DNA from: Brachybacterium paraconglomeratum | GTDB taxonomy: Bacteria; Actinomycetota; Actinomycetes; Actinomycetales; Dermabacteraceae | NCBI RefSeq assembly: GCF_003994255.1 | Contig: NZ_ML133852.1 | Coordinates: forward strand, 310,001-374,000 | Direction: 5' to 3' | Length of the DNA stretch: 64,000 nt | Part shown: positions 34,801-42,676 of the stretch, one piece after another | Position numbering within the stretch: position 1 is the first letter of the stretch | How the letters are laid out: every line of letters starts with the position of its first letter | The notes under the pieces: model-generated | The model's database searches: none | What the model was told of the DNA's origin: nothing | What the model saw: only the letters and a program-made list of their open reading frames with translations | Made by a program: the position numbers and the translations under genes

Positions 34801-35258
34801 TCCCGCACCTCGCCGTCGGCGCCGAGGCGCCGATGCTGCCGGGGATGAGCGATGCGGAGCTCGCCACCGCCGATGCCTGGGCCACCGGGATCACCCTCGC
34901 GGACCATCCGATGGCGCTGGTGCGGGAACGGATGACAGCCGACGGGGTGCTCTCGATCACCGGCACCCGGGAGGCGGAGGACTCCAGCCGGATCCGGGTC
35001 GCCGGGGTGATCACTCACCGCCAGCGCCCCGCGACCGCCGGGAACGTCACCTTCCTCAGCCTCGAGGACGAGACCGGGATCCTCAACGTGGTCTGCTCCC
35101 AGGGGTTCTGGGTGCGGCACCGGGCCCTGCTGCGCACCGCGCGGGCGATCGTGCTGCGCGGCATCGTCGAGAACCGCACCGGCGCGGTGAACCTCGTCGC
35201 CGACGCGGTGGAGCCCCTGGACCTGGCCGCGGCGGGCCGGTCCAGGGACTTCCAGTAG
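31833..35258 (+). CDS. dnaE2: Error-prone DNA polymerase III alpha subunit DnaE2
   Basis: A 1141-residue C-family polymerase used for mutagenic translesion synthesis with ImuA' and ImuB. The N-terminal PHP domain begins Y-A-E-L-H-A-H-S-H-F-S-F-L-D-G-A-S, a DnaE2 hallmark. The palm carries P-D-I-D-I-D-I-A-S-D-R-R-E-E-V with the catalytic acidic pair, followed by H-L-G-I-H-S-G-G-M. The finger and OB parts end at Q-G-F-W-V-R-H-R. It is about the usual DnaE2 length and lacks the long C-terminal tail of DnaE1. Its ATG is 2 nt behind the HEPN-like gene. The convergent YhgE gene ends 6 bp after it, with no terminator visible. Confidence 0.95.
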   Translation: MARWFLGPPAWKDLEAVLSDRPAELVSPPIVVEHTGKQAEDPYRPARHVEYAELHAHSHFSFLDGASSPEDMAIQAARLGLGAIALVDHDGLPGVVQAAKAAAEAGIATVFGAELTLGLEPGAETASSTPVTSAPRTGTPDPEGEHLLVLVRDEAGYRRLSAAIARAHLGSGQKAAPRYRLAELSRIAREGHWLILTGCRKGAVTRAASARLAEGDLEGAAHAAAEQIARLVELFGAGNVAVELIVGGGGEADELHDALAQGARLVRESHGLDAVSLPLVASTNAHYARPSDKRLADTHAALRAGGSLESADPHLASRPAHLRSGEEMAQLLPRYPSAIAQAAQLGRDCALDLRLLAPDLPPFPVPAGHDEASWLVELVEIEGRERYGPRPAPGLPEKIPGAWAQIDHELKVITDLHFPGYFLIVHELVDFCAGEGILAQGRGSAANSAVCYALGITAVEPVGHELLFERFLAPERDGPPDIDIDIASDRREEVIQHVYERYGRENAAQVANVITYRAKLAVRDAARALGYDPGAQDAFAKRIERSFSSLKDADVPDDVVALAQQLRDAPRHLGIHSGGMVLADRPVIEVCPVQWAAMADRSVLQWDKDDCADAGLVKFDLLGLGMLTALDHALKIVAEHHGQHFELRTLPQEDPAVYDMLCAGDSVGVFQVESRAQISTLPRLKPRVFYDLVVEVALIRPGPIQGGSVHPYIRRRAGEEEVTYLHPKLKKSLGRTLGIPLFQEQLMQMVVDVADFTPAQADQLRRAMGSKRSTQKMLELSDALFTGMARHGITGEDAEAIHRKLLAFANYGFPESHAYSFAYLVYASSYLKCHYPAAFTAALLRSQPMGFYSPQSLVADARRHGVLTHGPDVLASRARTDLETDEEHVGYRLETPGEQVQGERAASGPAIRLGLDQVRGISTETAEQIVAERERGGPFASVPNLARRVRLTARQLEALATAGALDRLASSRRQALWAAGAAAQESPDTLPHLAVGAEAPMLPGMSDAELATADAWATGITLADHPMALVRERMTADGVLSITGTREAEDSSRIRVAGVITHRQRPATAGNVTFLSLEDETGILNVVCSQGFWVRHRALLRTARAIVLRGIVENRTGAVNLVADAVEPLDLAAAGRSRDFQ

Positions 35259-35264
35259 GCGCGA

Positions 35265-38012
35265 TCAGGCCGCGGCGGGCACCGCGCCGACGACGCTCAC
35301 GTGCGAGGAGCGTCGCGCGATCCTCGCCGTGCGCGAGGCCGCGAAGGTCACCAGCAGCGACACCGCCGCCCAGGCGAGGATCGCCAGCAGCGTCCCGGTG
35401 GTGCTGACCAGGCTGCCGCCGAGCGCCGCATGGACCAGGCCCTGGGTGACGATCGACAGCGGCATCAGCGAGCCCACCGACTGCAGCAGCGCGGGGGCCG
35501 TCTCGACGGGCACGATCCCCACCAGGGTCACCACCTGCAGCACCATCAGCACGATCGAGGCGATCCGGCCGATCCGGTCGCCGAGCGCCGTCAGCAGCGC
35601 CTGGTGCAGCGCCGCGAACATCACCGCGCCCGCGAAGGCGACCACCCCCACCGACAGCGGCGAGACGGGGGAGATCCCGATCGCCGTGAGCACGGCGAGC
35701 ACCGCGACGGTCTGCACCACCGCGATCAGCAGCGCCGGGGCGAGGGAGCGCAGCACCACCTTCCACATCGGCATCGCCCGGTCCAGCAGACGGCGGGACA
35801 GGCCCGGCAGCAGCAGGAAGGTGCCGAAGGCGCCCAGCCACAGCGCGAGCGCGGTGACGAAGGGGAAGGTCGCGGTGTCCGCGCCGTTCGCCTCGTTCTG
35901 ACGCTCCGCCGCGGTGCCGACGGGGGCGGCGGCCATCTCGCTCATCCGCTGCCGCTCGGACTCGCTGTAGGAGGGCACGCCGTCGGCGCCCTCGCGCAGA
36001 CCGCCCGCCAGCTCGTCGGAGCCCTCGGCGAGCTGGCCCGAGCCCTCGGCGAGCTCGTCGGTGCCGTCGGCGAGCTCGCCCGCACCGTCGGCGAGCTGCT
36101 CGCTGCCGTCGGCGAGCTGGTCCGCGCCGGTGCCGAGCCGGCCGGCGCCGAGCGCGAGCTCCTCGTTGCCGTCGGCGAGGTCGGAGGCCCCGTCGGCGGC
36201 GCCGCGAGTGCCCTCGGCGAGCTGGTCCGCGCCGGCGGCGAGCTGGTCGACGCCGTTCGCGTACTCGGTGAGCCCGTCGCGCAGACCGGTCACGCCGGTG
36301 ACGAGCTCGCCGGCGCCGTCGGCGCTGGCGCGGGCGCCGGTGGCGAGCTGGTTCGCGGACTCGGTGAGGCCCGGGTTCTGGGCGGTGCCGTCTCCGGCGA
36401 AGGCCGTCTCGATCCCCTCGGCATAGGTGACCATGCCCCCGGTGCCCTGGACGAGGCCGGGCTGCTGATCGGTGCCGTTGATGCCGTCCGCGATCTGCTG
36501 CACGCCGTCGGCGGCTGCGGTCGCGCCCTCGCCGACGCCCTGAGCGGTGGCGGCGAGGCCGGGGTTCTGGGCGGTGCCGTCGCCGTCGACGACGGTGTGC
36601 AGGCCCGAGCGGGCCTGGTCGATCCCGTCGACGTAGCCGGACATGCCCGTCGCTTGCTGGCACAGCGCCACGGCCTGGGGGTCCTCGGGATAGCGCTCGG
36701 CGAGATCGCAGGCGTTCGCCTGCATCGAGCCGGGAGCGGGCTCCTCGGCGGAGCCGTCCCCGACGGCGAGAGCCGTCATGCCAGGGTTCTTCGCGGTGCC
36801 GTCGCCGTCAAGGGCTGTGTCCAGCCCGCCGGCGGCCTGGTCGACGCCGTCGGCGTAGGCGACCACGCCCTCGGCGGCCTGGGTGAGGCCGGGCTCGTCC
36901 TCGGTGCCGCGGAGCCCGTCGGCCGCCTGCTGGGCGCCCTGGCCGAGCTCGGTCATGCCCTGGTCCACCTGCCGGGCGGTGGGGGCGAGGCCCGGGTTCT
37001 GCTCCGTGCCGTCGCCCGCGACCGCAGTGCCGGTCTGCTCGACGCCGCCGGCGAACTGCTCGAGGCCGGTGGCGAGCTGGTCGGCGCCGGCCTCGAGGCC
37101 GGGGTTCTCGGCGGTGCCGTCGCCCTCGACCCCGGCGGCGAGCTGCTCGACGCCGGTGAGCAGGCCCGGCTGCCCCTCGGTGCCGCGCATCCCGGTCTGC
37201 AGCTCCCCGATGCCGCCGGCGAGCTCCTCGCTGCCGGTGGCGAGGTCGTCGAGCCCGTCGGCGAGGGTGCGGCTGCCGTCGGCGGCCTGCCAGGTGCCGT
37301 CGGCGAAGGTCCACACGCCGCCCGAGAACTCCCGGGCGCCCTCGGCGGCCTCGGTGCTCCCGTCCGCGAGAGTGCGCGTGCCGCCGGCGAGCTCCTCCGC
37401 GCCGTCGGCGAGCTCGGAGGTGCCCCCGGCGAGCTCCTCGGCCCCGTCGGCCGCATCGGAGAAGCCGTCGCCGAGGTCGTTGAAGCCCACGTAGAGCTGG
37501 TCGAGGTACTGCTCCGCCATCTGCCCGCCCATGGTGTTCGCCGAGGCCTCGGCGACGGCGGTGCCCACGAGCGCGTTGATCTGGCCGCTCGCGTCGTTGG
37601 TGGTGACCTCGAGGATCGCCCGGGACGCCTCGGGCGTGCCGAGGGTGGCCAGATGCTTCGAGAAGTCCTTCGGGATGATGACGACGGCGGAGTAGCTGCC
37701 GTCCTTCAGCCCCTCCTCGGCGTCCTCCTGGCTGGTCAGCTGCCAGTCGAAGCCGGTGGTCTCCGGGGCGTCCTGCCCCTCGACGGTGCCGGGCTGGGTG
37801 AGGGAGCCGGCGAGCAGGCGGCCGAAGGGCACGGTCTGCGTCTCCCCGTCCGCGTCGGTCACCTCCGCGCCCTCGTCGAGGTTGACCACGGCGGCGGGCA
37901 CGGCGTCGAGCCGGTCCACGCGGCCGCTGAGCGCCCACATGCCCAGCGCCGCCACGAGCAGGGGCAGCACCAGGACGACGATCAACGTGCGGGGGTGGGC
38001 GAGGCGCTTCAT
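35265..38012 (-). CDS. YhgE/Pip family membrane protein with long internal repeats
   Basis: A 915-residue membrane protein. It has one N-terminal helix (residues 9-29), an extracytoplasmic region with the YhgE/Pip N-terminal module, about 500 residues of repeats built on x-x-L-A-D-G-A-x-E-L-A-G-G-T units that should form a long coiled or helical stalk, and about five membrane helices from residue 715 on. Two cysteines sit inside the repeat region. This layout resembles ESX-independent phage-receptor/ABC-2-like exporters of Gram-positive bacteria. ATG 38012 overlaps the MMPL stop (ATGA), so the two are coupled and under the same TetR-controlled promoter. Confidence 0.87.
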   Translation of the reverse strand: MKRLAHPRTLIVVLVLPLLVAALGMWALSGRVDRLDAVPAAVVNLDEGAEVTDADGETQTVPFGRLLAGSLTQPGTVEGQDAPETTGFDWQLTSQEDAEEGLKDGSYSAVVIIPKDFSKHLATLGTPEASRAILEVTTNDASGQINALVGTAVAEASANTMGGQMAEQYLDQLYVGFNDLGDGFSDAADGAEELAGGTSELADGAEELAGGTRTLADGSTEAAEGAREFSGGVWTFADGTWQAADGSRTLADGLDDLATGSEELAGGIGELQTGMRGTEGQPGLLTGVEQLAAGVEGDGTAENPGLEAGADQLATGLEQFAGGVEQTGTAVAGDGTEQNPGLAPTARQVDQGMTELGQGAQQAADGLRGTEDEPGLTQAAEGVVAYADGVDQAAGGLDTALDGDGTAKNPGMTALAVGDGSAEEPAPGSMQANACDLAERYPEDPQAVALCQQATGMSGYVDGIDQARSGLHTVVDGDGTAQNPGLAATAQGVGEGATAAADGVQQIADGINGTDQQPGLVQGTGGMVTYAEGIETAFAGDGTAQNPGLTESANQLATGARASADGAGELVTGVTGLRDGLTEYANGVDQLAAGADQLAEGTRGAADGASDLADGNEELALGAGRLGTGADQLADGSEQLADGAGELADGTDELAEGSGQLAEGSDELAGGLREGADGVPSYSESERQRMSEMAAAPVGTAAERQNEANGADTATFPFVTALALWLGAFGTFLLLPGLSRRLLDRAMPMWKVVLRSLAPALLIAVVQTVAVLAVLTAIGISPVSPLSVGVVAFAGAVMFAALHQALLTALGDRIGRIASIVLMVLQVVTLVGIVPVETAPALLQSVGSLMPLSIVTQGLVHAALGGSLVSTTGTLLAILAWAAVSLLVTFAASRTARIARRSSHVSVVGAVPAAA

Positions 38013-40774
38013 GCGAGAGCTCCTTCGGGGGTCTGTGCGGTGGAGCGCTGGACGGAGAGGGCGAGCATGCGGCGCGGGTCCCGCAGGGTCGCGTGGAGGC
38101 GGCGCTCGGCGTCGGTGGCGTGCTCGGCGCGGGAGCCGACCACGATCGTGGCCCCGCGGGCGAGGAGCGCGTCGATCCGCTCGACGAGCGTGTCGTCGAC
38201 GGACACGGCGGCGTGGGCGAGGTCCTCGAGCTCCCCGATCACGATCACGGAGCGGCCGACACGTCGGCCGTCGATCTGCTCGAGCCGCCGGGCCACCGGG
38301 GCGTCCGCGCCGATCCAGTGGGCCTGGGCCTGCACGGCCCCGATGTCGTCGGGGGAGAGCCGGTCGTGCACGGCGAGGACGCCGGAGACGGGGGCGACGC
38401 GGCCTGCGACGAGGCCGAGGAAGGTCGCGCGGGCGGCGCTGTCGGGGGCGCGGACCACCAGCAGGGAGCCGGGGGCGACCGCGCCGGTGAGCGGGCCGAG
38501 GGTCCCCTTCTCGCCGAGCAGGGGAGCGACCGCGTCCTCGAGGCGCAGCGAGTGCACGCCGTGCTCCTCGGTCCAGCGACGGTGCTCGAGCACCCCGGCC
38601 AGACCCTCGCCCTCGACGTCGACCGTGGGCAGGAGGCGGTTCAGCCAGCGCGGCAGCCACCAGGCGTGCCGGCCCAGCAGCGCGAGCACCGCGGGCACGA
38701 AGGTCATCCGCACCACGAAGGCGTCCACCAGCACGCCCACGGCGAGCGCCACCGCGATCGGCTGCAGCATGAACCACCCCGAGGTCACGAAGCCCGCGAA
38801 CACGGAGACCATGATCAGCGCGGCGGCGGTGACGACGGGGGCGTTGGCGGTGAAGCCGCGCTCGATCGAGTGCTTCGCGTCGCCGGTGTGCACGAACTCC
38901 TCGCGCATGCGGGAGACGAGGAAGACCTCGTAGTCCATCGCGAGCCCGAACAGCACGCCCATCACCATGATCGGCATGAAGGAGACGACCGGCCCGTTGA
39001 CGTCCACGAACAGCGGCCCGTTGAACCAGCCGTACTCGAAAACCATCGAGGTGACGCCGAAGGCCGCGGCGACCGAGAAGAGATAGCCGACCGACGCCTT
39101 CAGCGGCACCCACAGGGAGCGGAAGACGAGCGTCAGCAGGATCAGGGACAGGCCGACGACGAACAGCGCGAAGGGCAGCAGCGCGGCGGAGAGCTTGTCG
39201 GTGACGTCGATGCCGATCGCGGTCGCGCCGGTGACGGTGACGTCGGAGATCGAGAGGTCCTGCTCCCAGCCGTCGGCGCTGTCGCGCAGATCGGCGACGA
39301 GGTCCTTGGTGGACTGCTCGGTGGGTCCGCCCTCGGGGATCACGACCACCACGGCCATGTCGGCGCCCTGGTTGGGGGTCGCCAGCTGGATCTCCTTGAC
39401 GTGGTCGAGCTCGGAGATGTCGCTCTCGAGCTCGTCGACGACGGCGAGCGGATCGGTGGTGTTGATGATGTCGGCGGTGACCAGCAGCGGGCCGTTGTAG
39501 CCGGGGCCGAACTCCTCGGAGACGAGGGCGTAGGTGTCGCGCGCATCGGTGCCGACGGGCTCGGTGCCCAGGTCCGGCAGGGCCAGCTCGAGGTCCTTGA
39601 TCGGGATCGCGAGCGCGCCGACGCCGATCACGACCGCCAGGATCGTCAGCGCCGGCACCTTGGTCACCAGGCGCACCCAGGCGCGGCCGAAGGAGCGGCG
39701 GGGGCGCTGCGCGGGGTCCGGCTCGGGCAGGGCGCCCTCGTTCTCGGCCATCAGGCGCCGGATCCTGCGGGGCCGCAGCCGCTCGCCGAGGATGCCCATC
39801 AGCGCCGGCAGCATGGTCAGCGCCACCACGACGGACAGCGCCACCGTGGCGGCCGCGGCGACGCCCATCACGGTGAGGAAGGGGATGCCGGTGATGAACA
39901 GGCCCACCAGCGCGATGATCACGGTGAGGCCGGCGAAGATGACGGCGCTGCCGGAGGTGGCCAGGGACTTGCCGATCGACTCGTGCACGTCGTCGCCGTG
40001 GGCGAGCTGGTCGCGGTGCCTCGAGAGGATGAACAGCGCGTAGTCGATGCCGACGGCGAGGCCGAGCATCGCGCCCAGCGCGGTGGTGACCGAGGGGATG
40101 TCGACCCCGGCAGAGAGCGCGACCAGCGCCAGCATCGACACGCCCACGCCGACGATCGCGGTGACGATCGGGATGAAGGCGGGGATCAGGGACCGGAACA
40201 CGATCGCGAGGATGATCAGGGCGGCGATGATGCCGAAGACCTCGCCGGCGCCGAAGGGAACCTCCGCGCTCTGCAGCACCTGCCCGCCGAGGTGCGTCTC
40301 CAGGCTCGGCGTGCCCGCCTCCTCCACGATCGAGCGGATCTCCTCGACGGAGCTCTCGGGGAAGGCGCCGGTCTGCCCCTCCATCTGGAACTGGGCGATG
40401 ATCGCGGTGTCGTCGTCGGTGCGCGTGCCGGGGGAGAGGTCGTCGAAGGGGGAGGGGGCGGCCGCGACGCCCTCGACCTCGGCGATGTCCTCCATGAGCG
40501 CGTCGATCTCGTCCTGGTGCTGGTCGACGCTCGAGCCGTCCTCGGTCACCAGCACGACCTGCCCGGCGGTGCCGCCCATCTCGGGGAAGCGGTTGGCGAG
40601 GGTGTCGATGCCGCGCTGCCCCTCGGTGCCGGGGATCTCGATGTCGGCGGTGAAGGTGCCGCCGAGGCCGACGGCGAGGCCGCCGACGATCACCAGCAGG
40701 GCGACCCAGGCGCCGACGATCTTCCAGCGCAGGGAGGCCATCAGAAGGCCCAGACGGTACAGGGACGAGGACAC
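38009..40774 (-). CDS. MMPL/RND transporter with degenerate ABC-ATPase-like tail
   Basis: A 921-residue RND-type lipid or drug exporter with two sets of about six membrane helices and two large outer loops. The proton-relay segment G-L-A-V-G-I-D-Y-A-L-F-I-L-S-R-H-R-D and its second-half counterpart G-L-A-M-D-Y-E-V-F-L-V-S-R-M-R-E are intact. After helix 12, about 210 extra residues look like a decayed ABC nucleotide-binding domain: P-G-S-L-L-V-V-R-A-P-D-S-A-A-R-A-T-F-L-G-L-V-A-G aligns with the Walker A region but lacks G-K-S/T. GTG 40774 has GGAGG 5 nt upstream. It is divergent from a TetR gene. Confidence 0.88.
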   Translation of the reverse strand: MSSSLYRLGLLMASLRWKIVGAWVALLVIVGGLAVGLGGTFTADIEIPGTEGQRGIDTLANRFPEMGGTAGQVVLVTEDGSSVDQHQDEIDALMEDIAEVEGVAAAPSPFDDLSPGTRTDDDTAIIAQFQMEGQTGAFPESSVEEIRSIVEEAGTPSLETHLGGQVLQSAEVPFGAGEVFGIIAALIILAIVFRSLIPAFIPIVTAIVGVGVSMLALVALSAGVDIPSVTTALGAMLGLAVGIDYALFILSRHRDQLAHGDDVHESIGKSLATSGSAVIFAGLTVIIALVGLFITGIPFLTVMGVAAAATVALSVVVALTMLPALMGILGERLRPRRIRRLMAENEGALPEPDPAQRPRRSFGRAWVRLVTKVPALTILAVVIGVGALAIPIKDLELALPDLGTEPVGTDARDTYALVSEEFGPGYNGPLLVTADIINTTDPLAVVDELESDISELDHVKEIQLATPNQGADMAVVVVIPEGGPTEQSTKDLVADLRDSADGWEQDLSISDVTVTGATAIGIDVTDKLSAALLPFALFVVGLSLILLTLVFRSLWVPLKASVGYLFSVAAAFGVTSMVFEYGWFNGPLFVDVNGPVVSFMPIMVMGVLFGLAMDYEVFLVSRMREEFVHTGDAKHSIERGFTANAPVVTAAALIMVSVFAGFVTSGWFMLQPIAVALAVGVLVDAFVVRMTFVPAVLALLGRHAWWLPRWLNRLLPTVDVEGEGLAGVLEHRRWTEEHGVHSLRLEDAVAPLLGEKGTLGPLTGAVAPGSLLVVRAPDSAARATFLGLVAGRVAPVSGVLAVHDRLSPDDIGAVQAQAHWIGADAPVARRLEQIDGRRVGRSVIVIGELEDLAHAAVSVDDTLVERIDALLARGATIVVGSRAEHATDAERRLHATLRDPRRMLALSVQRSTAQTPEGALA

Positions 40775-40839
40775 GCGGCCTCCAGGACGAGCTCGGCACG
40801 AGGACGACGACGGACCCCTGCCCGAGACGTCCGCGAATT

Positions 40840-40871
40840 CGATACGAAGATGTATCGATGGGATAGTATCG
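40840..40871. promoter_or_regulatory. Candidate TetR operator between the MMPL and tetR genes
   Basis: CGATAC-N6-GTATCG (40840-40857) is a perfect inverted repeat, and a third half-site GTATCG follows at 40866-40871 overlapping a TAGTAT-like -10 box. The AT-rich stretch lies in the 164-bp divergent gap, where the TetR protein would control both itself and the transporter pair. Confidence 0.65.
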
Positions 40872-40938
40872 GGCTCGCCGCACCCCTTCAATGGGCGTCA
40901 CCGCGCGAGACGTCCGTCAGTCGCGCATCCGAGGAGCC

Positions 40939-41604
40939 ATGACCGATCTGTTCGAGCCGCTGCCCGAGTCGGCGGGCACGCGACGCAAGGAGAACACCCG
41001 CGCCAAGCTCGTGCGCGCCTCGCTGGACGTCTTCGTCGAGAAGGGCATCGACGGCGTGACCGTCGACGACCTGGTGAAGGCGGCCGGCTTCACGCGCGGG
41101 GCCTTCTATTCGAACTTCTCCAGCAAGGAGGAGGTGTTCATCGCCCTGTTCGACGAGGTGACCGCCGAGCTCATGGCGATCGCGAACAGCTCCGTGGAGA
41201 GCGCGGTCGCGGACGTCGGGGCGGACGAGAGCTGCTCGATCCTCGAGGCCGACGACGCGCAGGTGATGCTCGCGGTGTTCGAGGGGATCCGCCCCTTCGG
41301 CCGCCAGTGGTACCTGCTGTACTCCGACGCGATCGCCCGCTCCCTGCGCGACGAGGCCCTCCGCGCGGAGCTCGCCGAGCAGCGGGAGCGGATGCGGAAC
41401 CAGATCGGAGCGCTCCTGGCCACACGCCTGGAGGCCTCGGGGGAGCGGGCGCTGCTGCCCGTCGAGGACCTCGCCCAGCTGCTGATGGGCATCTTCATCG
41501 ACCTGCTCGTGCGCGAGCAGCTGGAAGGACGGGACGTCACCCAGCTCGCGGCGACCACCATCCTGGGCACCCTGCGGGCCTTCATCGCCCCGAAGACGGA
41601 CTGA
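40939..41604 (+). CDS. TetR family transcriptional regulator
   Basis: A 221-residue regulator. The N-terminal helix-turn-helix (residues 17-65) reads R-A-K-L-V-R-A-S-L-D-V-F-V-E-K-G...T-V-D-D-L-V-K-A-A-G-F-T-R-G-A-F-Y-S-N-F-S-S-K-E-E, typical of TetR. The C-terminal ligand domain has no recognised signature. GAGGAG lies 3-8 nt before ATG 40939. It is divergent from the MMPL-YhgE operon, which it most likely represses, with CGATAC/GTATCG half-sites in the shared gap. The inducer is unknown, probably a lipid or drug exported by the pair. Confidence 0.9.
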   Translation: MTDLFEPLPESAGTRRKENTRAKLVRASLDVFVEKGIDGVTVDDLVKAAGFTRGAFYSNFSSKEEVFIALFDEVTAELMAIANSSVESAVADVGADESCSILEADDAQVMLAVFEGIRPFGRQWYLLYSDAIARSLRDEALRAELAEQRERMRNQIGALLATRLEASGERALLPVEDLAQLLMGIFIDLLVREQLEGRDVTQLAATTILGTLRAFIAPKTD

Positions 41605-41767
41605 CCGCTTCGCAGCACTGCGCACTTTCCGCCCGTTTCGCCGCGACACGCCGGAACAGGAGCGGGCGGTGGCGCGGTCCCGGGGGACCCCTCTACGGTG
41701 GACCCGGTGTGATCCCCGTCGCACTCTTCCTCGCAGTGCAGCTGTCCCCTTCCCCAGGAGCTTCCCC

Positions 41768-42571
41768 ATGTCGTCCTACCGTCCCCGCCATCTCGCCCCG
41801 CCCGCCCCGACCGCCGGCCCCGCCTCGGGAGCCTCCCGCCGCAGCGTGCTGCGCGGCGGAGCCGTCGGCGCCATGGCGCTCGGCACCGGCACCGCCGCCC
41901 TCGCCGCACCCGCCGCGCAGGCCGCCGGCATCTACGGCCAGGACGTCTCCGGCTGGCAGGGGGAGGTCGACTGGGCCGCCCAGGCCGCGGCCGGCTCCCG
42001 CTTCGCCTACGTCAAGGCCACCGAGGGCCGCTCCTACCGCAGCCCCGCCTTCTCCCACCAGTACACCGGCGCCGGCGGCGCAGGGCTCGTGCGCGGCGGC
42101 TACCACTTCGCCCGCCCCGACTCCGGTGGCCCCGAGGAGCAGGTGGACTTCTTCCTGAACAACGGCGGCGGCTGGACCGGCGACGGGATCACGCTGCCGG
42201 GCATGGTCGACTTCGAGGCCTACTCCGGGCTCCCGCGGAACTACGGGCTCGGCCAGCAGGAGATGCGGGACTGGATCTCCGCCTTCTCGATCCGCTATCG
42301 GGACCAGGCCGGGCGCCGCCCGGTGATCTACACCAACCTGCACTGGTGGAACGACGTGGTGGGGGACTGGACCCCGACGAACTCGCCGCTCTTCCTCGCC
42401 TCCTACAGCTCCTCCCGTCCCAGCACCCTGCCGGGCCGCTGGTGGGGCTGGGAGCTGTGGCAGTACTCCGACTCCGGCCCCTTCGCCGGCGACTCCAACC
42501 TCTGGTACGGCAGCGAGAGCCAGTTCGAGAGCTTCGTCGCCGACGCGGACTACGACGCCGCCGGCATCTGA
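41768..42571 (+). CDS. Secreted GH25 lysozyme (muramidase)
   Basis: A 267-residue family 25 glycoside hydrolase that cuts the beta-1,4 bond between N-acetylmuramic acid and N-acetylglucosamine in peptidoglycan. The first 50 residues are a Tat-type signal: S-R-R-S-V-L-R-G, a hydrophobic stretch and A-Q-A-A. The mature domain has the active-site G-Q-D-V-S-G-W-Q-G, Y-V-K-A-T-E-G and V-D-F-E-A-Y. AGGAG precedes ATG 41768. Flanking genes are unrelated, and a terminator follows. Export through the Tat system in a folded state is inferred from the twin Arg. Confidence 0.92.
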   Translation: MSSYRPRHLAPPAPTAGPASGASRRSVLRGGAVGAMALGTGTAALAAPAAQAAGIYGQDVSGWQGEVDWAAQAAAGSRFAYVKATEGRSYRSPAFSHQYTGAGGAGLVRGGYHFARPDSGGPEEQVDFFLNNGGGWTGDGITLPGMVDFEAYSGLPRNYGLGQQEMRDWISAFSIRYRDQAGRRPVIYTNLHWWNDVVGDWTPTNSPLFLASYSSSRPSTLPGRWWGWELWQYSDSGPFAGDSNLWYGSESQFESFVADADYDAAGI

Positions 42572-42615
42572 CACCGCCGACGTACTCGCCTCCCGGCGAG
42601 TCCCCGTCGGCCCCC

Positions 42616-42655
42616 GCGCCGCCCCGTCCGGTCCCGTGACCGGTCGGGGCGGCGC
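42616..42655 (+). terminator. Terminator hairpin after the GH25 gene
   Basis: An 11-bp stem (42616-42626 with 42645-42655), a T/T mismatch and a further 6-bp stem (42628-42633 with 42638-42643) close on a 4-nt loop. It lies 45 bp after the lysozyme stop and just before the next promoter. Confidence 0.8.
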
Positions 42656-42664
42656 CGTGCTGTG

Positions 42665-42670
42665 TACCCT
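42665..42670 (+). promoter_or_regulatory. -10 box of the queuosine-precursor transporter gene
   Basis: TACCCT ends 6 nt before GTG 42677, and no ribosome-binding site is present in the short gap, which fits a leaderless message. No clear -35 box is seen because the terminator hairpin occupies that region. Confidence 0.4.
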
Positions 42671-42676
42671 TCCCCG

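Noticed and set aside
35265-40901. One giant fused YhgE-MMPL reading frame
   Set aside because: The MMPL motifs are in another frame; the continuous frame upstream of 38012 translates to Arg/Gly/His-rich nonsense. Two coupled genes explain the region.
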